NCBI GenBank assembly: GCA_018895315.1
Contig: JAHIOK010000403.1
Location: 1-6,906 of the forward strand
Length of the DNA: 6,906 nucleotides
Source of the DNA: Actinomycetota bacterium
Lineage (GTDB): Bacteria > Actinomycetota > Actinomycetes > Actinomycetales > Microbacteriaceae
Direction: 5' to 3'
Shown here: one piece after another, positions 1-5,740 of the stretch
How positions within the stretch are numbered: the first letter of the stretch is position 1
How the letters are laid out: the number at the start of each line of letters is the position of its first letter
Notes under the pieces: model-generated
The model's database searches: none
Seen by the model: the letters and a program-made list of their open reading frames with translations, nothing else
What the model was told of the DNA's origin: nothing
Position numbers and translations under genes: made by a program

Positions 1-40
1 ATCGTGAAAACGCAAGCCTCTGCCTGAAATCCCCGCATTC

Positions 41-54
41 GCTACGCTTCTGCG
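41..54 (+). promoter_or_regulatory. Candidate leaderless promoter (-10 box) for the DUF1206 gene
   Basis: The hexamer TACGCT at 43-48 fits the actinobacterial -10 pattern TAnnnT. It ends six bases before the ATG at 55, so transcription would be expected to start at or next to the A of the start codon. No Shine-Dalgarno-like purine run precedes the ATG, which agrees with a leaderless mRNA. I see no convincing -35 box at 17-18 bp spacing. The same arrangement (GCTAnGCTTC, four bases, ATG) recurs before the tetR gene at 2965. The call is inference from motif and spacing. Confidence 0.5.
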
Positions 55-855
55 ATGACGACCCCCTCGCATGCCGCCCGCGTCGCGCAGGATTCGACGG
101 CTTTCCGCATTCTCGCCCGCGTCGGCTACGTCGTTCTCGGAGTTCTGCATCTCTTGATCGGCCTGATCGCCGTTTCGGTGGCGACCGGCGGCGGCGGGGA
201 AGCCGATCAGGGCGGCGCGCTGGAACAGATACAACGGGCGCCCGTCGGCGCGTTCCTGCTGTGGGCGATCGTGGTGGGGATGGTTGCGCTCGGCATCTGG
301 CAGATCGCCGAAACGCTCATCGAGCGTGACCCGGACGCGAAGAAGAAGTGGGCTCACCGCGTCAAGTTCATCGGCACAGCAATCGCCTACCTGTCGATCG
401 CGGCCACGGCATTCACCTTCGCCCTCGGGGGTGCGTCTCATTCGTCGTCGGCGCCGCAATCCATGAGCGCGCGGCTGATGTCGAACCCCGCCGGGATCGT
501 GCTGCTCGTCCTGATCGGTCTCATCGTCGTCGGCATCGGTGTCGCCTTCGTCGTGCGTGGCATCGGCCGCGCCTTCGAGAAGCATCTCTCCCTCCCCGGT
601 GGTGCCGCGAAGAAAGGGATCGTGACGTTCGGTGTCGTCGGTTATGTCGCGAAGGGAATCGCGGTCGGGGTGGCCGGCGTTCTCTTCGTCGTGGCAGCGC
701 TCACCCACGATCCCACGGCTGCGGGGGGATTGGACGCGGCGCTGCACTCACTCGCTGCTCTCCCGTACGGACCGATCATCCTGTGGATCGTCGGCGCCGG
801 GCTCGTGCTCTACGGCCTGTTCTGCTTCGCCCGCGCGCGGTACTCCAGGATGTGA
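55..855 (+). CDS. DUF1206 domain-containing integral membrane protein
   Basis: The 266-residue product is a polytopic membrane protein of the DUF1206 family, which is widespread in actinobacteria and has no established biochemical role. Six hydrophobic segments are visible, at about residues 23-44, 66-87, 104-125, 146-168, 191-214 and 238-260. They form three tandem two-helix units, the internal repeat typical of the family. Each unit opens with a basic residue and a glycine/aromatic-rich helix, for example ARVGYVVLGVLH (21-32) and FGVVGYVAKGIAVG (192-205). The chain ends in the short basic tail ARARYSRM, also usual for the family. There is no cleavable signal peptide; the first helix is a membrane anchor. 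The length is full for the family. The ATG at 55 is chosen because a -10 box lies six bases upstream and the first repeat begins shortly after it. The gene appears monocistronic and converges on the oxidoreductase operon. Confidence 0.9.
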   Translation: MTTPSHAARVAQDSTAFRILARVGYVVLGVLHLLIGLIAVSVATGGGGEADQGGALEQIQRAPVGAFLLWAIVVGMVALGIWQIAETLIERDPDAKKKWAHRVKFIGTAIAYLSIAATAFTFALGGASHSSSAPQSMSARLMSNPAGIVLLVLIGLIVVGIGVAFVVRGIGRAFEKHLSLPGGAAKKGIVTFGVVGYVAKGIAVGVAGVLFVVAALTHDPTAAGGLDAALHSLAALPYGPIILWIVGAGLVLYGLFCFARARYSRM

Positions 856-897
856 CCGTGCGCGTGGGGCCCCACGACCAGGGCCCCACGCGCACGG
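856..897. terminator. Perfect 17-bp inverted repeat, probable bidirectional terminator
   Basis: The arms 856-872 and 881-897 are exact reverse complements over 17 bp around an 8-base loop (873-880). The stem starts on the base after the DUF1206 stop codon and ends 7 bp before the stop of the convergent Gfo/Idh gene. Neither side has a T-tract, so this is a GC-rich, U-less hairpin of the kind often seen between convergent actinobacterial genes. Positions 864-875 (GTGGGGCCCCAC) are also a 12-bp palindrome by themselves, so a smaller alternative fold is possible. The terminator role is inferred from position and structure. Confidence 0.75.
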
Positions 898-904
898 CGA
901 GGGC

Positions 905-2065
905 TCAGAGCGTCGAAGCGAACGGGTCGAAGTCCACGGGCATGGCGTCGATCGCATCCACCGTGCTGTTCACCGTGACGAATTCACCGAGTGCGGCGGA
1001 CTCCTGCGCCGACATCATGGTGTCGAGCACGTGATAGCCGAGCTCGCCGGTGGCGCGGTGGGCGCGGCCGGTGCGGATCGCGCGTGCCATGTCGAGCACA
1101 CCCAGGCCGCGACCGACGACGACACCCTCTTCGGGCACGTCGATCGATTCCTGGTCGGCGCCGGAGACGAGCGCGGGGTCGATGCCGATGTGACCGAACG
1201 GCCGGAAGATGGCGGTGCGCCCGGTGAACATGTTCGGGTCGGGGAGCACGATGGTGCCCTCAGTGCCCGAGATCTCGAAGACACCCTGACGACGCAACGG
1301 CGAGTCGAAGCTCAGCAGCGACTGCGACTGCGCGCCCTGCTCGAACGTCGCGAGCACGTTGATCGTCGACGGCACCTCGACGGGGAAGGTCTTACCCGCG
1401 TCGGGTCCGACCAGAATCTCGCGCTCCTCACGGGCCTTGAGTCCGAGGGCGGCGACTGCCGCGACGGGTCCGAGGATGCTGACCAGCGTCGTGAAGTAGT
1501 ACGGGCCCATATCGAAGAGCGGACCGGCGCCGTGCGCGAACAGGAACCCCGGGTTCGGGTGGAACACCTCGGGACCCTGATACTGCATGCCGGTCTGTGC
1601 GAACAGCGGCCGACCGATGTCGCCGCGCTCGATCGCGCGCTTCGCGGATTGGATGCCGGGGCCGAGCACGGTGTCGGGAGCGATGCCGACACGGAGGCCC
1701 GCGGCATCCGCCTGCGACAGCAATGCCAGCGCGCTCTCGCGGTCGATCGCGATCGGCTTCTCGCTCCATACGTGCTTGCCCGCCGCGATGATCGCCGATG
1801 AGACCTCGGCATGCACGGCGGGGATCGTCAGGTTGACGACGATCTCGACGTCAGGGTGCGCGAGCACGTCGGCTGCAGACCCGGACGCGGCGACGCCGTG
1901 CTTCTCGGCCTGGGAGCGCGCGCGGTCGGTGTCGAGGTCGCCGACGATGAGCACCTTGACGTCGGGGAAGCTGCCCAGGTTTTCGAGGTAGGTGTCGCTG
2001 ATGTTGCCGGCGCCGATGAGGCCGACACCGACGACGCCCGCGCCGAGCGGTGCGAAGCCGGCCAT
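905..2065 (-). CDS. Gfo/Idh/MocA family NAD(P)-dependent oxidoreductase
   Basis: This 386-residue protein is a cytosolic dehydrogenase of the Gfo/Idh/MocA superfamily, whose members oxidise or reduce hydroxyls on sugars, inositols and related polyols with NAD(P). The N-terminal Rossmann fold shows VGLIGAGNIS (14-23) and an acidic VGDLD at the end of strand 2 (41-45). The family EKP motif is at 102-104, where the Lys is normally catalytic. The C-terminal domain carries GAGPLFDMGPYYF (179-191): the conserved Asp is D185, but the position that is His in inositol dehydrogenase is Tyr189. From memory, DMGPYY is a recurrent variant in a branch of the family, so it is probably a subfamily trait and not damage. 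Length is normal. The ATG at 2065 overlaps the upstream isomerase stop (TGATG), implying translational coupling; a GGGGA stretch lies about 8 bases upstream. The reading frame stays open far upstream, but that part overlaps the isomerase gene and has no family similarity. Substrate unknown. Confidence 0.92.
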   Translation of the reverse strand: MAGFAPLGAGVVGVGLIGAGNISDTYLENLGSFPDVKVLIVGDLDTDRARSQAEKHGVAASGSAADVLAHPDVEIVVNLTIPAVHAEVSSAIIAAGKHVWSEKPIAIDRESALALLSQADAAGLRVGIAPDTVLGPGIQSAKRAIERGDIGRPLFAQTGMQYQGPEVFHPNPGFLFAHGAGPLFDMGPYYFTTLVSILGPVAAVAALGLKAREEREILVGPDAGKTFPVEVPSTINVLATFEQGAQSQSLLSFDSPLRRQGVFEISGTEGTIVLPDPNMFTGRTAIFRPFGHIGIDPALVSGADQESIDVPEEGVVVGRGLGVLDMARAIRTGRAHRATGELGYHVLDTMMSAQESAALGEFVTVNSTVDAIDAMPVDFDPFASTL

Positions 2066-2865
2066 CAGGCGAGTCCCCGTGCCGCGAGGAACTCGTAGCC
2101 GACGGTGACGCCCTGCCAGATGTCGCCCGGATAGGCGTCGAACTCGACGACGGCGTATTCCGCACTGGTCGCAATGTCGAGGGAGGCGGTGAGGGCGACG
2201 ACACCCTCGCCTGCGGGCACCTGGTCGGTCGGCACGCTGCCGAGTGTGGGAAGCGGTGCGAGAGTTCCGTCCTTGACATGCAGGGCGAGCACGCGGTCGC
2301 CGAGACGCTCGAGAAGAGCGGCCAGGTCGGCGCCGCCGGCGGAGGCCCAATACAGGTCGATCTCCAGCTTCACGGCCGGATCGAGGAGCTCGGCGAACAC
2401 TTCGAGCGCGAAGCGGCCATCGATGGTGTTGTCGAACTCCTGATTGTGGTTGTGATATCCGACGACGATGCCGTGCTCTGCAGCGATGGCCGCAGCGGCG
2501 TTGAGTGCTTCGGCCGTCTTTGTGATCTCTTCGACGCTGGTCCACCGGTCGGGAGCGACGAACGGATCGAAGACCGTCGTCATGCCGAGCTTCTTCGCGG
2601 CGGCGAACACCTCGTCGGGCGTCGGCACCGCAATCGACGCGTCGAACGGGTTCTCGGTGCCCGAGGCCAGTGAGGCGTGACCGGTCGGAGAGGACAGGCC
2701 GTGGCGAGCGAAGGCGGCGGCGAGCTCATCGGCACGAGAGACGAAGCCGAAAGCCTCGACGTTCGTGTAGCCGATGGAGCGCAGACGTGCGAGCGTCCCG
2801 TCGAGGTCGGCCTCGAGTTCGGCTCGGACCGTCCAGAGCTGGATGGAGATGGCGGGCAGCGTCAT
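2065..2865 (-). CDS. Sugar phosphate isomerase/epimerase-like TIM-barrel protein
   Basis: This 266-residue protein belongs to the xylose isomerase-like TIM-barrel (AP endonuclease 2) superfamily, which includes sugar isomerases, epimerases and inosose dehydratases. Strand-end motifs with candidate divalent-metal ligands appear in order: VEAF (E37), GYHNHNQEF (136-144; H138 and H140), LEIDLYW (E168, D170), LHVKD (H196, K198, D199) and VVEFD (E241, D243). PAGEG (217-221) is the usual turn before the last strands. Length and motif set match the small sugar phosphate isomerase/epimerase annotation group; 'phosphate' is part of that name and is not shown here. It is the first gene of a two-gene operon with the Gfo/Idh oxidoreductase. 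The pairing is common in carbohydrate and polyol catabolic loci, so the two enzymes probably act in sequence. The ATG at 2865 is supported by an AAAGG Shine-Dalgarno nine bases upstream. The operon diverges from a tetR gene across a palindrome. Substrate cannot be assigned. Confidence 0.9.
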   Translation of the reverse strand: MTLPAISIQLWTVRAELEADLDGTLARLRSIGYTNVEAFGFVSRADELAAAFARHGLSSPTGHASLASGTENPFDASIAVPTPDEVFAAAKKLGMTTVFDPFVAPDRWTSVEEITKTAEALNAAAAIAAEHGIVVGYHNHNQEFDNTIDGRFALEVFAELLDPAVKLEIDLYWASAGGADLAALLERLGDRVLALHVKDGTLAPLPTLGSVPTDQVPAGEGVVALTASLDIATSAEYAVVEFDAYPGDIWQGVTVGYEFLAARGLA

Positions 2866-2874
2866 GTCGTGGTG

Positions 2875-2880
2875 CCTTTG
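2875..2880 (-). promoter_or_regulatory. Ribosome binding site of the isomerase gene
   Basis: CAAAGG on the minus strand lies nine bases before the ATG ending at 2865 and sets that start. With the candidate -10 at 2912-2917 it implies a leader of about 40 bases. Confidence 0.6.
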
Positions 2881-2911
2881 CTTTCTGGGAGACCGTCATT
2901 GGACGAGCACG

Positions 2912-2920
2912 ACGCTATCA
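2912..2920 (-). promoter_or_regulatory. Candidate extended -10 promoter of the isomerase/oxidoreductase operon
   Basis: Reading the minus strand, positions 2920-2912 give TGATAGCGT, an extended -10 pattern (TGn followed by TAnnnT). Transcription would begin near 2905, about 40 bases before the start codon and upstream of its AAAGG site. No good -35 box is seen, as expected if the TG extension compensates. The -35 area is occupied by the palindrome at 2922-2947, so a bound repressor would block this promoter. TAGCGTCG also occurs upstream of the quinone oxidoreductase gene. Assignment is by motif only. Confidence 0.45.
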
Positions 2921-2921
2921 G

Positions 2922-2947
2922 AAGAAACCACCGCATGGAGGTTTCTT
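2922..2947. promoter_or_regulatory. Probable TetR-family operator (26-bp palindrome)
   Basis: Arms 2922-2932 (AAGAAACCACC) and 2937-2947 (GGAGGTTTCTT) are inverted repeats matching at 10 of 11 positions, with the outer 8 bp perfect, around the 4-base spacer GCAT. It is the only clear dyad between the divergent isomerase and tetR genes and is A/T-richer than its surroundings. TetR-family dimers typically bind such dyads in the intergenic region beside their own gene. Its centre (2934.5) is 20 bp from the centre of the leftward -10 and 21 bp from that of the rightward -10, so one bound dimer (or pair of dimers) would cover both -35 regions. It lies outside both predicted transcripts, which argues for a DNA site and not an RNA hairpin. 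By eye I found no second copy in the window. Confidence 0.7.
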
Positions 2948-2952
2948 ATTGC

Positions 2953-2958
2953 TAAGCT
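2953..2958 (+). promoter_or_regulatory. Candidate -10 box for a leaderless tetR transcript
   Basis: TAAGCT fits TAnnnT and ends six bases before the ATG at 2965, placing the expected first transcribed base on or beside the start codon. There is no Shine-Dalgarno in the usual window: the only purine run, GGAGG at 2937-2941, is 23 bases away and belongs to the palindrome. This points to leaderless translation. The operator ends 5 bp upstream of this box, which suggests autoregulation. Inference from motif and spacing. Confidence 0.5.
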
Positions 2959-2964
2959 TCGAAA

Positions 2965-3555
2965 ATGGCTGAGACACCCGAAGAGACGCGCGCGACGCGT
3001 CCCTATCCCAAGGGGGTCGCGCGACGCCAGGAGATCCTCGATCGGGCGATCGAGGTGTTCGCCGACAAGGGTGCGGGCGGCACCTCGCTGCGGGCCATCG
3101 CCGAGAAGATCGGCGTCTCGCACGCCGCACTGCTCCACTACTTCGGTTCGCGCGAAGAGCTTCTGGTGGAGGTGCTGCGCGAAGGCGAGCGTCGTCGCAA
3201 TGACCCCGACGATGACGGCGAGGTCGTCGCGGGAATGGTGCGCGCCGCGGAGCGCAACGTGCACATTCCGGGTTTCGTAGCGCTCTACACGAGCATGCTC
3301 GCGGGGTCGCTGGAGGCTGACAAGGAACTCTCGCGGGACTACTTCGCCGCGCGATTCGCCCGCATCAGGGAGCGGATGGTCGAGCTCATCCGCCGAGGTC
3401 AAGACGACGGCCGGTTTCGGCGGGGAGTCGAACCTGAGGCGATGGCGGCACTCGTGATCGCGGCATCCGACGGTCTGCAGATCCAATGGCTGCTCGAGCC
3501 CGACGTCGACATTGCGCAGAGCCTCGAACTGCTCGAGCGCATCCTCGAGCCGTAG
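2965..3555 (+). CDS. TetR/AcrR family transcriptional regulator
   Basis: This 196-residue protein is a ligand-responsive DNA-binding regulator. The N-terminal TetR domain runs from about residue 18 to 70: RRQEILDRAIEVFADKG (20-36) is helix 1 and SLRAIAEKIGVSHAALLHYF (41-60) is the helix-turn-helix with the typical HYF ending, followed by GSREELLVEVL. The C-terminal ligand/dimer domain (about 85-196) contains FVALYTSMLAGSLEADKEL and a run of arginine-rich and hydrophobic helices, resembling the BetI-like TetR_C_6 type. The inducer cannot be predicted. The protein lies divergent from the isomerase/oxidoreductase operon across a 26-bp palindrome, which makes it the likely local repressor of that operon and of itself. 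The ATG at 2965 is supported by a -10 box six bases upstream rather than by a ribosome binding site. The next gene starts 23 bp after its stop, so the two are probably cotranscribed. Confidence 0.93.
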   Translation: MAETPEETRATRPYPKGVARRQEILDRAIEVFADKGAGGTSLRAIAEKIGVSHAALLHYFGSREELLVEVLREGERRRNDPDDDGEVVAGMVRAAERNVHIPGFVALYTSMLAGSLEADKELSRDYFAARFARIRERMVELIRRGQDDGRFRRGVEPEAMAALVIAASDGLQIQWLLEPDVDIAQSLELLERILEP

Positions 3556-3561
3556 CCGGAC

Positions 3562-3570
3562 GAGAGGGAG
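3562..3570 (+). promoter_or_regulatory. Ribosome binding site setting the pentapeptide gene start
   Basis: GAGAGGGAG ends eight bases before the ATG at 3579 and favours that start over an in-frame ATG at 3486, which would overlap the tetR 3' end by 70 bp and add 31 arginine-rich residues unlike the rest of the protein. Confidence 0.7.
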
Positions 3571-3578
3571 AACTCGCA

Positions 3579-4232
3579 ATGGCAAGACCCCGCTCGGCCC
3601 CGGCGTTCGCGCAGGTGGATCCGATCGTCCTACCGCCGCTCACCGAGGGCGATGTCGACGAGGGAATCCACCATGAGGCGCGCAGCTTCCAGGACGTCGA
3701 CCTCGGGGGGCTCCCGTTCACCGGAGGGTCGTTCGTCGAGTGCGAGCTGACCGGCGTCTCGGCCCACGAGACGCAGTTTCGTGACGCATCCTTCGTCGAG
3801 ACGGCGGTCCGCCGGCTGAACGCCCCCGTGCTCCTGGCCGCGCGGTCGACTCTGCGCGATATCTCGATCGAGGCATCGCGGTTGGGCTCGATCGACATGC
3901 ACGAGACCTCGTGGAGCAGCGTGCTCGTCCGTGGGTGCAAGCTCGGCTTTGTGAACCTCCGCGCGGCGACGCTGGCCAACGTGATCTTCGAGGACTGCAC
4001 GATCGAAGAGCTCGACCTCTCGGGCGCCCAGGTGAATCGCCTGACCTTCGTCCGCACCGCCGTCGACTCGCTCGTCGCCACGCGCACGCAGTTCATCGCC
4101 ACCGACCTCCGCGGCGCGGCGGTACGGCGCTTCACAGATCTGGCCAGCCTGAAGGGCACCACCATGTCGCCCGACCAGGCGACCGAGCTCGGTCAGCTGT
4201 TCGCCGTGCACCTCGGGATCGCGCTGCTCTGA
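3579..4232 (+). CDS. Pentapeptide repeat-containing protein
   Basis: The 217-residue product is a pentapeptide-repeat protein. From about residue 37 to 181 hydrophobic residues recur every five positions, in patterns such as FQDVDLGGLPF (37-47), SFVECELTGV (51-60), CKLGFVNLRAATLANVIF (120-137), LDLSGAQVNRLTF (145-157) and FIATDLRGA (172-180). These are expected to build a right-handed quadrilateral beta-helix. The tail LKGTTMSPDQATELGQLFAVHLGI (191-214) is a short helical cap common in stand-alone actinobacterial members. There is no signal peptide or membrane helix, so it is probably cytosolic. Some pentapeptide proteins mimic DNA and protect gyrase from quinolones; most, including this kind, have unknown function, and resistance should not be assumed. 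It follows tetR by 23 bp with its own strong ribosome binding site and is probably in the tetR transcript. Full length for the group. Confidence 0.88.
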   Translation: MARPRSAPAFAQVDPIVLPPLTEGDVDEGIHHEARSFQDVDLGGLPFTGGSFVECELTGVSAHETQFRDASFVETAVRRLNAPVLLAARSTLRDISIEASRLGSIDMHETSWSSVLVRGCKLGFVNLRAATLANVIFEDCTIEELDLSGAQVNRLTFVRTAVDSLVATRTQFIATDLRGAAVRRFTDLASLKGTTMSPDQATELGQLFAVHLGIALL

Positions 4233-4334
4233 GCCTCGAGGCAAGACAACGCGGATGCCGCCCGGGCGGGGGATCAGCGAGAGCACAGCGGTCTCATGCC
4301 ACGCTGGGGGGATGCAGCAGAGCGGTGGACGCCG
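4233..4334. other. Intergenic gap with two short loopless palindromes
   Basis: This 102-bp gap lies between the pentapeptide and GMC genes. GCCTCGAGGC (4233-4242) directly follows the pentapeptide stop and CCGCCCGGGCGG (4258-4269) follows 15 bp later. Both are self-complementary without a loop, so neither is a convincing hairpin terminator; such words also arise by chance in DNA this GC-rich. I see no TAnnnT box suitably placed for the GMC gene. That gene may be read through from the tetR operon or use a promoter I cannot recognise. Confidence 0.3.
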
Positions 4335-5733
4335 ATGAGACCTCGCGCCGTCGTGATCGGGGCGGGAAGTGCCGGTTCCGTCCTCGCGTCGCGCATCTCG
4401 GCGGCCTACGACGTCACCGTGATCGAGGCCGGGCGCTCGCCGATGGCCGGGGAGAGTGTTCTCGACGCATCGAGGACCTGGTCGATCCCCGCCGAGCTCG
4501 CCGAGGGGCGAGCGTGGAGAGCGACGCCCGGTCGAGCCGTCGGGGGTTCGTCGGTGGTGAACGGCGGCTACTTCGCCGCGCCCGCACCCGATGACCTGCT
4601 GCGCTGGCGAGCCGCCGGGGGTGAGGCCTGGGCGCCGGAGCGCGTGCTCGCGCACATCGGTGACCTCGCTGCCCGACTCGGCGTGCACGCGTCGCCTCAG
4701 ACGCATCCGATCTCCCGCGCGTTCGCCGATGCCTGCGTGCTACAGGGAGTGACCGGCACTCTGCTGCCGCTCGATACGACGTTCCGTGACGGGGCGCCCC
4801 GCAGCGTCGCCGATGCCTTCCTTGCCTCGTCGCCGAACCGCATCGAGGTGCGGAGCAACTGTCGCGCGATGCGCATCGTCGTCGAGAACGGCCGCGCTGT
4901 CGGCGTCGACGTCGCAGACGCCGATGGGTCGCGCGAAGTGCTCGCGGCTGACGAGATCGTGCTGTGCGCGGGTGGCTTCGGCACCGCACGCCTGTTGTTG
5001 GCGTCGGGACTGGCCCCGACCCCCTCACTGCGTCGCGCCGGCATCGACGTCGTCGCCGACCTCCCGGGTGTGGGCGCGGCGTTCAGCGATCACCCGACGG
5101 TATGGATCGAATGGCTGCCGACCGCCGCGTTGTCGGAGGCTCCCCCGCATCCCGAAGACGTCGACGGGGCCTTCCCGCTCGCGCTGTACCTGAGCGCAGA
5201 CGGCACGTCCGGTGACGACCTCGAGGTGCTGGTGTGCACGCAGCCGCCGGATGCCGATGCCACGCCCTACGGCCTCGTTGTGGGGTTGCAGCGTCCCCGG
5301 TCGCGCGGCACGGTGTCGGCGACATCCGCTCACCCGCTCGGAGCGCCCAAGATCGCCTACGGCTACCTCCGCGACCCCGAGGATCGCGCCGCGATGCGCG
5401 TAGGGGTGCGCTGCGCCGCCGGGCTGCTTGTGTCCACGGCCTTCGCGGGCGTGGTCGAGCGTCTCGTCGACCTCACGGACGACACGCTCGGCGACGACCT
5501 GCTGCTGGACGCCTGGATTCTCGAGCACCTCGGCAGCGCTTCTCACACCTGTGGCACCGCCCCGATGGGCCCGGAGACCGATCCGGCTGCGGTCGTCGAT
5601 GGCGCGGGCAGGGTGCGCGGCATCCGGGGTCTTCGCATCGCCGACGCGTCGATGCTGCCGGTGGTTCCGTCCCGCGCCTGCGGCTGCCGCAATGGCGGTC
5701 GGAGCGATCGTCGCGGAGCAGATGCTCGCTTAG
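4335..5733 (+). CDS. GMC-family FAD-dependent oxidoreductase, frameshifted near its 3' end
   Basis: The product belongs to the glucose-methanol-choline oxidoreductase family (FAD-dependent alcohol or sugar oxidation). Motifs: AVVIGAGSAGSVLA (5-18) and E31 bind ADP-ribose; GRAVGGSSVVNGGYF (66-80) is the GMC signature 1 region; CAGGFGTARLLLASG (211-225) is signature 2; DLPGVGAAFSDHP (242-254); and SASHTCGTAPMG (401-412) with likely catalytic H404. The C-terminal block VVDGAGRVRGIRGLRIADAS (420-439) is intact up to VVPSR (443-447). There the frame breaks: the expected ending PAAAAMAVGAIVAEQMLA is encoded one frame over and stops at 5733. Read literally, the frame continues to 5852 as a 505-residue protein with an unrelated arginine/serine-rich tail overlapping the next gene by 112 bp. 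Corrected length is about 466. The compact size and NGGYF block resemble the mycofactocin-associated MftG branch, but no mycofactocin genes are present. ATG 4335 is preferred (GGTGG six bases upstream; Rossmann fold begins at once); ATG 4296 would add 13 residues. Confidence 0.82.
5673..5679 (+). other. Frameshift site in the GMC oxidoreductase gene
   Basis: Up to CGC (5673-5675, R447) the family sequence is in one frame; from CCT (5677-5679) onward it continues one base later. A single G (5676) stands where a glycine codon would give the usual VVPSRGPAAAA. The simplest reading is a 2-base loss from a GGC/CCC-like run (or a 1-base gain). Whether it is a real mutation or a sequencing error in GC-rich DNA cannot be decided from the window. 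Confidence 0.75.
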
Positions 5734-5740
5734 CGGTGGC

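Noticed and set aside
632..1801. A 389-codon plus-strand open frame opposite the Gfo/Idh gene.
   Set aside because: It is a mirror frame of a gene with complete family motifs, crosses the terminator stem, and its translation is low-complexity Arg/Glu/Asp-rich with no recognisable domain.
2066..2545. The oxidoreductase reading frame stays open about 160 codons upstream of ATG 2065.
   Set aside because: That stretch lies antiphase within the isomerase gene, is arginine-rich and lacks any family motif; open frames are common opposite or beside genes in GC-rich DNA.
2896..3585. A 229-codon minus-strand open frame opposite tetR.
   Set aside because: It would run through the divergent promoter and operator region; the tetR frame has a complete helix-turn-helix and family length.
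4258..4269. CCGCCCGGGCGG as a possible terminator after the pentapeptide gene.
   Set aside because: The palindrome has no loop and no T-tract, so it cannot fold as a normal hairpin; such words are common at this GC content.
3630..4706. A 358-codon minus-strand open frame opposite the pentapeptide and GMC genes.
   Set aside because: It runs antisense across two supported genes and an intergenic gap, with no motif and no ribosome binding site of note.
4335..5733. Naming the GMC gene mftG and inferring a mycofactocin locus.
   Set aside because: The resemblance is limited to size and the NGGYF region; no mycofactocin precursor, radical SAM or other mft gene is present in the window.
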